Of a DNA stretch of 5,233 bases, positions 1 to 4,675 are shown in pieces. Within the stretch, counting starts at the first letter, position 1. Every line of letters starts with the position of its first letter. The notes beneath the pieces were generated by a model, which had not been told where the DNA came from, did not search any database, and saw only the letters and a program-made list of their open reading frames with translations. A program made the translations under genes and the position numbers. The stretch is from Comamonadaceae bacterium (GTDB lineage: Bacteria; Pseudomonadota; Gammaproteobacteria; Burkholderiales; Burkholderiaceae_C): NCBI GenBank assembly GCA_947458345.1, contig CANHBU010000172.1, forward strand, positions 1 through 5,233. The letters are read 5' to 3'.

Positions 1-91
1 CATGTGAGGGTCGGGGTCTAGGGCTGGACGCTGGGCCGCCGCGGGGCGGTGCAGGACAGGTTGCGCTGGGGCGCGAGCCGGCGCGGGCGGG
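1..91. other. Non-coding or unassigned left edge
   Basis: No gene can be supported here. The stretch follows the stop codon of the minus-strand ppnP gene. It contains a short GC-rich inverted repeat, CCGCC at 36-40 and GGCGG at 45-49 around a four-base loop, but no T-run follows it on either strand, so it is not a canonical intrinsic terminator. A CAT at 1-3 could be the start codon of a further minus-strand gene outside the window. With no coding sequence visible, this cannot be tested. Confidence 0.4.
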
Positions 92-409
92 TCAGCCGAA
101 GTGGCAGATGTAGTGGTAGGCCTCGGTCACGCGGATCTCGAAACTCGACTGGCCGGGGATGCTGAAACGCTCGCCAGGACCGGACTTCTTCCAGTCCGGG
201 CTGCCCGCAAGCTTGTACTCGCAGCTGCCGGCCACGCATTCCATGATCTCGGGCGCGCCGGTGTTGAAGGTCAGGGTGGCGGGCAGCACCACGCCGACCG
301 ATTTGCTGCTGCCGTCGGCCAGTGTGATGTTGTGGCTGACGCACTTGCCGTCGAAATACACGTTGGCTTGCGGGTTGACGCTGACGTTTTGCAAGGGGGC
401 TGGGCTCAT
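92..409 (-). CDS. ppnP: Pyrimidine/purine nucleoside phosphorylase PpnP (cupin, formerly DUF1255)
   Basis: A 105-residue protein of the PpnP/YaiE family. Known members are small cytosolic cupins that use phosphate to split a broad range of purine and pyrimidine nucleosides into free base and pentose-1-phosphate, in nucleoside salvage. Seen here: the family N-terminal part with NVYFDGK (about 16-22), then SVGVVLPATLTFNT (37-50), then APEIMECVAGSCEYKL (52-67), which matches the conserved PE-M-V-SG beta-strand region. A W-K segment (73-75), GERFSIPGQSSFEI (79-92) and a C-terminal YHYICHF follow. Length agrees with the family (E. coli protein about 94 residues). The ATG at 407-409 is chosen because the family block begins soon after it; the Shine-Dalgarno is weak. 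It lies 145 bases downstream of a glycine-zipper gene on the same strand and may have its own promoter. The family assignment is firm; activity is inferred from the family. Confidence 0.93.
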   Translation of the reverse strand: MSPAPLQNVSVNPQANVYFDGKCVSHNITLADGSSKSVGVVLPATLTFNTGAPEIMECVAGSCEYKLAGSPDWKKSGPGERFSIPGQSSFEIRVTEAYHYICHFG

Positions 410-432
410 GGGGGATCCGTCCGAAGGCTAAA

Positions 433-446
433 GCCCGCAAGCGGGC
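433..446 (-). other. Short hairpin in the ppnP leader, possible weak terminator
   Basis: A perfect inverted repeat, GCCCGC / GCGGGC around AA, lies between the glycine-zipper gene and ppnP. Read on the minus strand it is followed by only TTT and then AGCC. It could therefore be a weak intrinsic terminator for the upstream gene, or a leader hairpin of ppnP whose base is about 24 nucleotides from the ATG. The short T-run makes an efficient terminator unlikely. Confidence 0.35.
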
Positions 447-455
447 AAAGCGGCG

Positions 456-461
456 ATTTTA
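456..461 (-). promoter_or_regulatory. Candidate -10 element for ppnP
   Basis: On the minus strand the hexamer reads TAAAAT, five of six matches to the sigma-70 -10 consensus and a striking AT island in a GC-rich gap. A start site about 7 bases downstream would give a leader of about 40 nucleotides before the ppnP ATG, containing the hairpin at 433-446. No good -35 hexamer is present at the usual 16-18 base spacing (TTGGCG is about 21 bases away), so confidence is low. Confidence 0.3.
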
Positions 462-554
462 GGTCAGCCCCGTCCCACGACGCGCCAAGCGCTGTGGCCC
501 GCCGGGCGCGGGCGGGATTTGGGGCGTAGGCCTTACGGATTGAGGCTCAGGCCT

Positions 555-1277
555 TCAATGCCAGCGATGGGGGCGGCCGTGGCGGCTGCCGCTGTGCACC
601 GAGATGCTGACCTGCGGCACCCGAACCGTGCGAACGGCCGGGTAGACCGTCCATGCGCCAGCGTAGCTGGGATGCACGTACACGGGCGCGGCGTAAATCG
701 GCTCGCTTTGCACATAGGTGATGGTGGTTTCGATGGGGGCGGGCACCACGGAAATCGGTCGGTTGATGATGGTCGTGGTGTTGGGGGCTGCCGGCGGCAG
801 GGCGCCCACCGGGTTCATCTGCAGCCTGACGTAGGCGCCCGGATCGTTGGGCATCTTGATGCTGTAGCGCTTGTTGTCGTATTCGTAGATGACGTCGTAG
901 TGCAGGATTCGGTTTTCGTAGCTGGTCTGCGTGCTGCACTGCTGCACATTGCGAACTTCATCGCGCGTGCCTTCAATCCTGTTGCCCAGCACCGCACCGC
1001 CGACCAGGCCAATGACGGTGGCAAGGGCGCGACCACTGCCGTCGCCGATGGCGTTGCCGACCGCCCCGCCAGCGATCGCGCCCATGGCCGCACCCGCACC
1101 TGAGGGCTGGCCCTGCTGCACGACTTGTTGCGTGGTGCACACCTGGCGCGGCACGGCCACTTGCTGCATCACAGCGGTGCTCGAAAGCACGCGCGCCATG
1201 ACCTCCTGGGCCAGGGCGGGGGCTGCAGCCGCGCACAGGGTCAGGGCGAGGAGGACTGGGCGGGTGGGGGTCATCAT
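555..1277 (-). CDS. Secreted glycine-zipper 2TM-domain protein
   Basis: A 240-residue exported protein of the SlyB/17-kDa-antigen-like glycine-zipper group; the exact role is unknown. Residues 1-23 form a Sec signal peptide: TRP at 5-7, a hydrophobic core at about 8-19, and an ALA-Q cleavage site. C15 lies inside the core and is preceded by L, so this is not a lipobox and the protein is probably not a lipoprotein. Residues 60-103 are the glycine zipper: two hydrophobic helices with G66/G70/G74/G78 and G90/G94/G98 spacing, expected to pack as a membrane-inserted hairpin. Cysteines 47 and 114 bracket the zipper and could form a periplasmic disulphide (inference). Residues 120-153 are a Tyr-rich segment (YDVIYEYDNKRYSI) seen after the zipper in related proteins. 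The tail (160-240) is Pro/Val/Tyr-rich and ends in Arg/His. The start is set by a good Shine-Dalgarno; a second ATG follows immediately. The upstream 11-bp repeats may carry regulation. Confidence 0.85.
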   Translation of the reverse strand: MMTPTRPVLLALTLCAAAAPALAQEVMARVLSSTAVMQQVAVPRQVCTTQQVVQQGQPSGAGAAMGAIAGGAVGNAIGDGSGRALATVIGLVGGAVLGNRIEGTRDEVRNVQQCSTQTSYENRILHYDVIYEYDNKRYSIKMPNDPGAYVRLQMNPVGALPPAAPNTTTIINRPISVVPAPIETTITYVQSEPIYAAPVYVHPSYAGAWTVYPAVRTVRVPQVSISVHSGSRHGRPHRWH

Positions 1278-1283
1278 GAGGGT

Positions 1284-1288
1284 CTCCT
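1284..1288 (-). promoter_or_regulatory. Ribosome binding site of the glycine-zipper gene
   Basis: On the minus strand AGGAG lies 6 bases before the first ATG (1275-1277) and 9 bases before the second (1272-1274). Either methionine could therefore be used; the first is at the shorter end of the usual spacing. It is one of the few strong Shine-Dalgarno sequences in the window. Confidence 0.7.
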
Positions 1289-1292
1289 GCTG

Positions 1293-1368
1293 GGTCGCGT
1301 TTGGTCGCGGTTTGATCGCGGCTTATTTGCGGTTCGTTCGCGGTTTACTCGGTACTTTTTCGCGTTTC
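1293..1368. repeat. Seven degenerate 11-bp direct repeats in helical phase
   Basis: The core TCGCG or a variant recurs at 1295, 1305, 1316, 1327, 1338, 1349 and 1360, giving spacings of 10, 11, 11, 11, 11 and 11 bases. Read on the minus strand, towards the glycine-zipper gene, the consensus unit is about AAACCGCGANC. The units at 1349 (CTCGG) and 1327 (TTGCGG) are the most diverged. The block ends just upstream of the Shine-Dalgarno. It is non-coding, and one helical turn per unit would place every copy on one DNA face, which suits a cooperatively binding regulator. That function is inference. Confidence 0.7.
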
Positions 1369-1469
1369 GGGGCGGTGGTCACATCTAACTTAACGATTGA
1401 CCTGCCCGTCCGGTGCACACGCCATCGTAAATCGTGTGTAAAGATCTTTTGAAAAACCCTTGGCGGCAG
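1369..1469. other. Rest of the intergenic region upstream of the glycine-zipper gene
   Basis: About 100 bases between the 11-bp repeats and the stop of the YffB-like gene, visibly richer in A and T than the flanking genes. It holds the inverted repeat annotated at 1416-1438 and a 10-bp palindrome AAAGATCTTT at 1440-1449. On the minus strand TTGACT lies at the distal end, but no -10 at 16-18 bases is better than three matches. I see neither a convincing promoter nor a canonical terminator, although one promoter for the glycine-zipper gene probably lies here. Confidence 0.4.
1416..1438. repeat. CACACG / CGTGTG inverted repeat
   Basis: Two perfect 6-base arms, CACACG at 1416-1421 and CGTGTG at 1433-1438, are separated by 11 bases, so the arm centres are 17 bases apart. 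No T-run follows on the minus strand, where it would have to terminate the YffB-like gene. An operator-like binding site for a dimeric regulator is an alternative reading, not demonstrated. Confidence 0.4.
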
Positions 1470-1823
1470 TCAACTGCCTTCGCTCCAGGCCTGCCATTGC
1501 CCTGCGTCAAAACCCACGCTCAGCCTTTGGGGCCACTGCACCACCGGCCGCTTGATCAGGCTGGTATGGCTGAGCATGAGCTGGCAGGCGCTGGCGCTGT
1601 CGCAGACAGCCGCTTGAACGGCTGGATCGAGCTTGCGCCAGGTGCTGCCTTGCCGGTTGAGCAGCTTTTCCCAGCCCAGGGCTTGGGCCCAGTGGGCCAG
1701 TTGCTGGCTGTCGAGTCCGTGCTTTTTGAAGTCGTGAAACTGGTGTTCGACTCCCTGGCTGCTGAGCCAGGCGCGCGCTTTTTTGACGCTATCGCAGTTG
1801 GGGATGCCAAAGACGGTGATCAT
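1470..1823 (-). CDS. yffB: ArsC/Spx-family reductase-like protein, YffB type
   Basis: A 117-residue thioredoxin-fold protein of the ArsC/Spx superfamily, YffB branch. Seen here: the N-terminal ITVFGIPNCDSVKKARAWL (2-20) with the single conserved active-site-position Cys10, then HDFKKHGLD (30-38), GWEKLLNRQGSTWRKL (50-65) and LIKRPV (89-94), then VGFD (103-106). Each block matches the E. coli YffB pattern, and length is equal (about 118). YffB proteins have been suggested to be glutathione-dependent thiol reductases; arsenate reduction is not established for this branch and should not be assumed. Cys74 and Cys80 are additional. The ATG at 1821-1823 is chosen because the family sequence begins there. 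The frame stays open for 35 more codons upstream, but that extension only translates the tandem repeat (SQRWV units). No Shine-Dalgarno is visible. It is divergent from folC. Confidence 0.88.
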   Translation of the reverse strand: MITVFGIPNCDSVKKARAWLSSQGVEHQFHDFKKHGLDSQQLAHWAQALGWEKLLNRQGSTWRKLDPAVQAAVCDSASACQLMLSHTSLIKRPVVQWPQRLSVGFDAGQWQAWSEGS

Positions 1824-1937
1824 GACGCCGATTTTGGCAGCTGTGGCCCGACCGAGCCGGCTGCGGGGCCATCGCGGCGAGCCCCACCGCTGCGACACCC
1901 AACGCTGCGACACCCAACGCTGCGACACAATAGCGCG
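1824..1937. promoter_or_regulatory. Divergent control region between the YffB-like gene and folC
   Basis: These 114 bases separate two divergently read start codons, so both promoters are expected here. On the minus strand CAAAAT (1831-1836) sits 7 bases before the YffB-like ATG. On the plus strand CACAAT (1926-1931) sits 6 bases before the folC ATG. Each matches the -10 consensus at four of six positions, and neither has a recognisable -35 at 17 bases. No Shine-Dalgarno precedes either gene. The 15-bp repeat block occupies the folC half. Confidence 0.45.
1888..1930. repeat. 15-bp tandem repeat, nearly three copies
   Basis: The unit CGCTGCGACACCCAA occurs perfectly at 1888-1902 and 1903-1917. 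A third copy from 1918 matches for its first 11 bases, then reads ACAATA where the others read CCCAA. The array ends 7 bases before the folC ATG, and the divergence of the last copy creates the CACAAT -10-like sequence. It is just non-coding if the assigned starts are right. Since 15 is a multiple of three, it reads as an open frame on both strands, which explains the artificial N-terminal extensions of both neighbouring genes. Confidence 0.85.
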
Positions 1938-3311
1938 ATGGAGTCACTCAACACCCTCGATCAATGGTTGGCCCACTGCGAGCGCTTGCATCCGCTGGGC
2001 ATCGAAATGGGCTTGGAGCGGGTGCGCGCCGTCGCACACCGCATGGGATTGCGGTTTGCGTGTCCGGTGATCACGGTGGCCGGCACCAACGGCAAGGGCT
2101 CGACCTGCGCGATGCTTGAGGCGATTTTGCTGCAGTCGGGTTACCGGGTCGGGCTTTACACCTCGCCGCATCTGGTGCACTTTGAGGAGCGCTGCCGGCT
2201 GCGCGGCGAGCCGGTGCGTGCCGATGCGCTGCTTGCGCATTTTGCGCTGGTCGAGCGGGCGCGGCTGGGGCGTGACCTGCGCCACTTGCCCGGGCGGCCG
2301 CAGGACGTGCGTGGTGAGATTTCGCTGACCTATTTCGAGTTCACGACGCTGGTTTTTCTCTCCCTCATGGCCCATACCGAGCTCGACGTGGTGATTTTGG
2401 AGGTTGGGCTCGGTGGCCGGCTCGATGCGGTCAATCTCATCGACACCGACTGCGCCATCATCACCAGCATCGATCTGGACCACATGGAGTTCCTCGGGCC
2501 CAACCGTGAGTCCATCGGCCGGGAGAAGGCCGGCATCATGCGCACCGGAAAGCCGGTGATCGTGAGCGATCCGGCCCCGCCGCAAAGCGTGCTCAAGTCG
2601 GCCCAGGTGCTCGGTGCCGACCTGTGGCTGCTGGGCACCGATTTTCAGTTCAGCGGCGACAAGCAGCAGTGGGGCTGGAGCGGGCGCGGCAAGCGCTATT
2701 CGGGGCTGGCCTACCCGGCCTTGCGCGGGGCCAACCAGTTGCTCAACGCCGCCGGCGTGCTCGCAGCCCTGAGCGCCTTGTGGGACAAGCTGCCGGTAAC
2801 GGCGCAGGCGGTGCGCAACGGATTGGCCTTGGTCGAGCTGCCCGGGCGTTTTCGGATCGTGCCGGGCCAGCCCGTGCTGGTGCTTGATGTGGCGCACAAC
2901 CCGCACTCGGTCGCCGCCCTGAGCGAGAACCTCGATGCCATGGGTTTTTACCCCTGCACCCATGCGGTTTTTGGCGCCATGGCCGACAAAGACCTGGCGG
3001 CGATGTTCGCGCGCATCGGCCCCTTGGTCGACCGTTGGTATTTTTGCGATTTGCCCACTCCTCGGGCGGCCAAGGCCGAGCAGTTGCAGTCGATGCTGCC
3101 CGCACGCCCCGCCGGCAGCCCCGCCGGCAGCGGCCCTGCGGTGCAGCCGCTGGCGTCGACCTGCCATGGCGATCCGCGCAGCGCCTTGCAGGCGGCAGTG
3201 TCTGCAGCGGACCCCGCTGATAGAATCGTCGTCTTCGGATCGTTTTACACGGTAGGGGGCGTTCTTCGGGACGGTCTTCCCCGCTTGGCGAGCCAGCACT
3301 TGGCGTCCTGA
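1938..3311 (+). CDS. folC: Bifunctional dihydrofolate synthase / folylpolyglutamate synthase FolC
   Basis: A 457-residue cytosolic Mur-ligase-family enzyme. FolC joins glutamate to dihydropteroate to make dihydrofolate, and adds further glutamates to tetrahydrofolates, using ATP. Seen in order: P-loop AGTNGKGS (48-55), TSPHL (75-79), TYFEFTTLVF (131-140), EVGLGGRLDAVN (155-166), SIDLDHMEFLG (177-187), and REKAGI (195-200) with K197 at the position of the carbamylated lysine. GRFR (303-306), LDVAHNP (316-322) of the C-terminal domain and FGSFYTVGG (433-441) follow. All expected motifs are present. It is somewhat longer than E. coli FolC (422), partly through a Pro/Ala/Gly-rich stretch at about 386-406. 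The ATG at 1938-1940 is chosen because the family N-terminus starts there. The frame is open to 1434, but that part lies across the YffB-like gene and the repeats. It is probably first gene of the folC-SPOR-cvpA-purF operon. No Shine-Dalgarno is seen. Confidence 0.95.
   Translation: MESLNTLDQWLAHCERLHPLGIEMGLERVRAVAHRMGLRFACPVITVAGTNGKGSTCAMLEAILLQSGYRVGLYTSPHLVHFEERCRLRGEPVRADALLAHFALVERARLGRDLRHLPGRPQDVRGEISLTYFEFTTLVFLSLMAHTELDVVILEVGLGGRLDAVNLIDTDCAIITSIDLDHMEFLGPNRESIGREKAGIMRTGKPVIVSDPAPPQSVLKSAQVLGADLWLLGTDFQFSGDKQQWGWSGRGKRYSGLAYPALRGANQLLNAAGVLAALSALWDKLPVTAQAVRNGLALVELPGRFRIVPGQPVLVLDVAHNPHSVAALSENLDAMGFYPCTHAVFGAMADKDLAAMFARIGPLVDRWYFCDLPTPRAAKAEQLQSMLPARPAGSPAGSGPAVQPLASTCHGDPRSALQAAVSAADPADRIVVFGSFYTVGGVLRDGLPRLASQHLAS
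3106..3129 (+). repeat. 12-bp direct duplication inside folC
   Basis: GCCCCGCCGGCA occurs twice back to back and in frame, giving the peptide PAGSPAGS (about residues 391-398). It lies in the variable segment before the last FolC motif, so the frame is kept and a surface loop is probably lengthened. Confidence 0.6.
3218..3226 (+). promoter_or_regulatory. Candidate extended -10 promoter inside the folC 3' end
   Basis: TGATAGAAT fits the extended -10 pattern TG-N-TATAAT with one mismatch. It lies about 140 bases upstream of the SPOR gene's assigned start, so it could drive the SPOR gene, cvpA and purF independently of folC. There is no good -35 hexamer, which extended -10 promoters can tolerate. 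The element contains the only AGA codon in folC; all other arginines use CGN. No transcript evidence can be seen from sequence. Confidence 0.35.
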
Positions 3312-3367
3312 TGGTCGGGTGCAGGCCTGATCCGATCCTTCAACTGGACACCGCTCGCTCCTCGCCC

Positions 3368-4168
3368 ATGTCTTTTTTCAGCTTTCGCCGCGGTCAACCG
3401 TCCAGCGCCAAAGTCGACTCGCAAGAGCCGGCAACCGACAGCGTTGAGGTGGTGCGGCGGCGAGCCCGGCAGAGGCTGATCGGGGCGGCCGTGCTGGTGC
3501 TCATGGGTGTGATTGGCTTTCCCTTGTTGTTTGACAGCCAGCCGCGCCCGGTGCCCGTCGATATTGCGATTGAAATTCCCTCGCGCTCAACGGTCAAGCC
3601 GGGCACACCAATCGCTGCGGCGCCGGCCCCTGCGCCCGCTGCTCCCGTTTCTCCCGCTGCTCCCGCTGCTCCCGCCAATGGCGCGCCGGTGGCCGCGCAG
3701 GCGAGTTTGCAGGACAAGGAAGAGATCGTGGGGCCTGCCCGGCCTGTTGTCGAGCCTGCAGCTGTGCCGGCCGCACCGGTGAAGGCTGTGCCCGCTGCGC
3801 CGGTCAAAGCAGAACCCAAGGCAGAGGCTAAGGCGCAGGCGAAGGCAGAGGCAAAGGCAGAGCCCAAGGCAGAGGCAAAGGCGCCGAGCAAGGCAGAGGG
3901 CAAGTCTGACACCGGTAAACCTGACCCTGGTAAAGGCGACGGCCGTGTCGTGGTGCAGGTGGGTGCCTACGCCGACGAGGGCAAGGTGCGTGAGGTGCGT
4001 CAAAAGCTCGAGAAGTCGGGCTTTAAAACCTACACCCAGGTGGTCGAGACCAGCGAAGGCAAGCGCATCCGGGTGCGCGTGGGGCCTTTTGCCAGCCGCA
4101 CGGAGGCCGAGAAGGCAGCAGCCAAGATCAAATCCCTGAACCTGCCGGCTTCATTGCTGGCGCTTTGA
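3368..4168 (+). CDS. SPOR-domain inner-membrane protein (DedD-like)
   Basis: A 266-residue bitopic protein in the position of dedD in the folC-cvpA-purF cluster. SPOR domains bind denuded septal peptidoglycan, so a role in cell division or wall remodelling is likely (family knowledge plus position). Seen: a short cytoplasmic N-terminus with basic VRRRARQR (29-36), one transmembrane helix (about 37-55), then FDSQPRPVPVDIAIEIP (55-71), a juxtamembrane block common in betaproteobacterial homologues. A long Pro/Ala linker (79-145), a Lys/Ala/Glu tract (147-179) and a C-terminal SPOR domain (about 193-264: VVVQVGAYADEGKV, then RVRVGPFASRTEAEKA) follow. The ATG at 3368 is chosen because homologues begin MxFFxFR. 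An in-frame ATG at 3311-3313, sharing one base with the folC stop (TGATG), would add 19 residues without family likeness but could allow translational coupling. Neither start has a good Shine-Dalgarno. cvpA begins 7 bases after the stop. Confidence 0.9.
   Translation: MSFFSFRRGQPSSAKVDSQEPATDSVEVVRRRARQRLIGAAVLVLMGVIGFPLLFDSQPRPVPVDIAIEIPSRSTVKPGTPIAAAPAPAPAAPVSPAAPAAPANGAPVAAQASLQDKEEIVGPARPVVEPAAVPAAPVKAVPAAPVKAEPKAEAKAQAKAEAKAEPKAEAKAPSKAEGKSDTGKPDPGKGDGRVVVQVGAYADEGKVREVRQKLEKSGFKTYTQVVETSEGKRIRVRVGPFASRTEAEKAAAKIKSLNLPASLLAL
3641..3676 (+). repeat. 9-bp Pro/Ala repeat in the SPOR-protein linker
   Basis: Four consecutive 9-base units of the form GCTCCCGCT, the first two with one or two changes, encode PV/SP/AAP-type residues in the periplasmic linker. 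The pattern is typical of slippage in a flexible spacer. Confidence 0.7.
3818..3901 (+). repeat. 12-bp tandem repeat, seven copies, in the SPOR-protein linker
   Basis: Seven consecutive units of AAGGCAGAGGCA or close variants start at 3818, 3830, 3842, 3854, 3866, 3878 and 3890. They encode KAEA-like tetrapeptides (residues 151-178). The units at 3842 and 3866 are identical; the one at 3878 (AAGGCGCCGAGC) is most diverged. The repeat preserves frame, so copy-number change would alter only the length of the periplasmic spacer between membrane helix and SPOR domain. Confidence 0.85.
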
Positions 4169-4175
4169 GGCCGCC

Positions 4176-4661
4176 ATGACCAGCGTCGACTGGATCTTGC
4201 TGGGCCTTTTGTTGCTGTCCACGGTGGTCGGTTTGGTGCGTGGTCTGGTCTTCGAAGTGCTGTCTCTGCTCGGTTGGGTTGCGTCCTTTTTCGTCGCCCA
4301 GTGGCTGGCCCCCGTGTTGGGCCGGCATCTGCCCATGCAGGGCCTGTCCGATCCGGTGCGTTATGCGGCCGCGTTTGCGCTGACCTTTGTGGTCGCGGTC
4401 ATGGTCGCCGGGCTGCTCGCGGCGCTGCTGCGCAAATTGTTGGCGGTGGTGGGCTTGCGGCCGGTTGATCGTCTGCTGGGCGGCGCTTTTGGTGCGCTGC
4501 GCGGTGTGGTGGTGCTGCTGGCTGTGGCCGTGGTGATCGACCTGACGCCGCTCAAGCGTGCCGCCTGGTGGGAGGCCTCGAGCGCAGCGCCCGTGCTTGG
4601 TGTGATGTTGGTGGGCTTGAAGCCGGCCCTGCCCGAGTCGTTTTCCCGATTTTTGAACTAA
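4176..4661 (+). CDS. cvpA: CvpA family inner-membrane protein
   Basis: A 161-residue CvpA-family protein. E. coli CvpA was named for a need in colicin V production, and homologues have been linked to envelope stress and bile tolerance; the molecular activity is not established. Seen: four hydrophobic segments at about 5-22, 26-45, 62-84 and 104-122. The start MTSVDWILLG is typical, R22-G23 follow the first helix, and the conserved loop LRPVDRLLGGAFGALRG (94-110) precedes the last helix. The length is close to the family norm. The start has GAGG (4167-4170, overlapping the SPOR gene's stop) 5 bases before the ATG. The gap to the SPOR gene is 7 bases and to purF 14 bases, so the three are almost certainly co-transcribed. 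A cvpA-purF pair is conserved across many proteobacteria. Identity is firm, function is not. Confidence 0.93.
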   Translation: MTSVDWILLGLLLLSTVVGLVRGLVFEVLSLLGWVASFFVAQWLAPVLGRHLPMQGLSDPVRYAAAFALTFVVAVMVAGLLAALLRKLLAVVGLRPVDRLLGGAFGALRGVVVLLAVAVVIDLTPLKRAAWWEASSAAPVLGVMLVGLKPALPESFSRFLN

Positions 4662-4665
4662 GGAG
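4661..4665 (+). promoter_or_regulatory. Ribosome binding site of purF
   Basis: AGGAG, preceded by A to give AAGGAG, overlaps the last base of the cvpA TAA stop and lies 10 bases before the purF ATG. This is a strong site at slightly long spacing; ribosomes ending on cvpA would cover it, which suggests coupled translation. Confidence 0.65.
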
Positions 4666-4675
4666 CCGATCAACC

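Noticed and set aside
36..49. Intrinsic terminator of ppnP
   Set aside because: A five-base GC stem is present, but there is no T-run on the minus strand after it.
101..529. Plus-strand open frames opposite ppnP
   Set aside because: These are shadows of ppnP, which has a clear family match along its whole length.
519..1103. A 194-codon plus-strand open frame opposite the glycine-zipper gene
   Set aside because: It is His/Gly/Ala/Arg-rich, without motifs. The opposite strand has a signal peptide, a glycine zipper and a good Shine-Dalgarno.
1470..1823. Arsenate-resistance function for the ArsC-like gene
   Set aside because: The sequence matches the YffB branch, and no ars genes are nearby, so a resistance role is not supported.
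1824..1928. N-terminal extension of the YffB-like protein by 35 codons (SQRWV repeats)
   Set aside because: It is only translation of the tandem repeat; homologues begin at the ITVFGIPNC block with the ATG at 1821-1823.
1888..1930. Possible CRISPR array
   Set aside because: The units are only 15 bp, directly adjacent with no spacers, and number fewer than three.
1434..1937. N-terminal extension of folC by 168 codons
   Set aside because: The extra frame runs antisense across the YffB-like gene and through the 15-bp repeat. The family N-terminus starts at 1938.
1944..3299. A 451-codon open frame on the minus strand, opposite folC
   Set aside because: It is the antisense shadow of a gene with strong GC third-position bias. 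The translation is Arg/Gly/His-rich with no family resemblance, while the plus strand carries every FolC motif.
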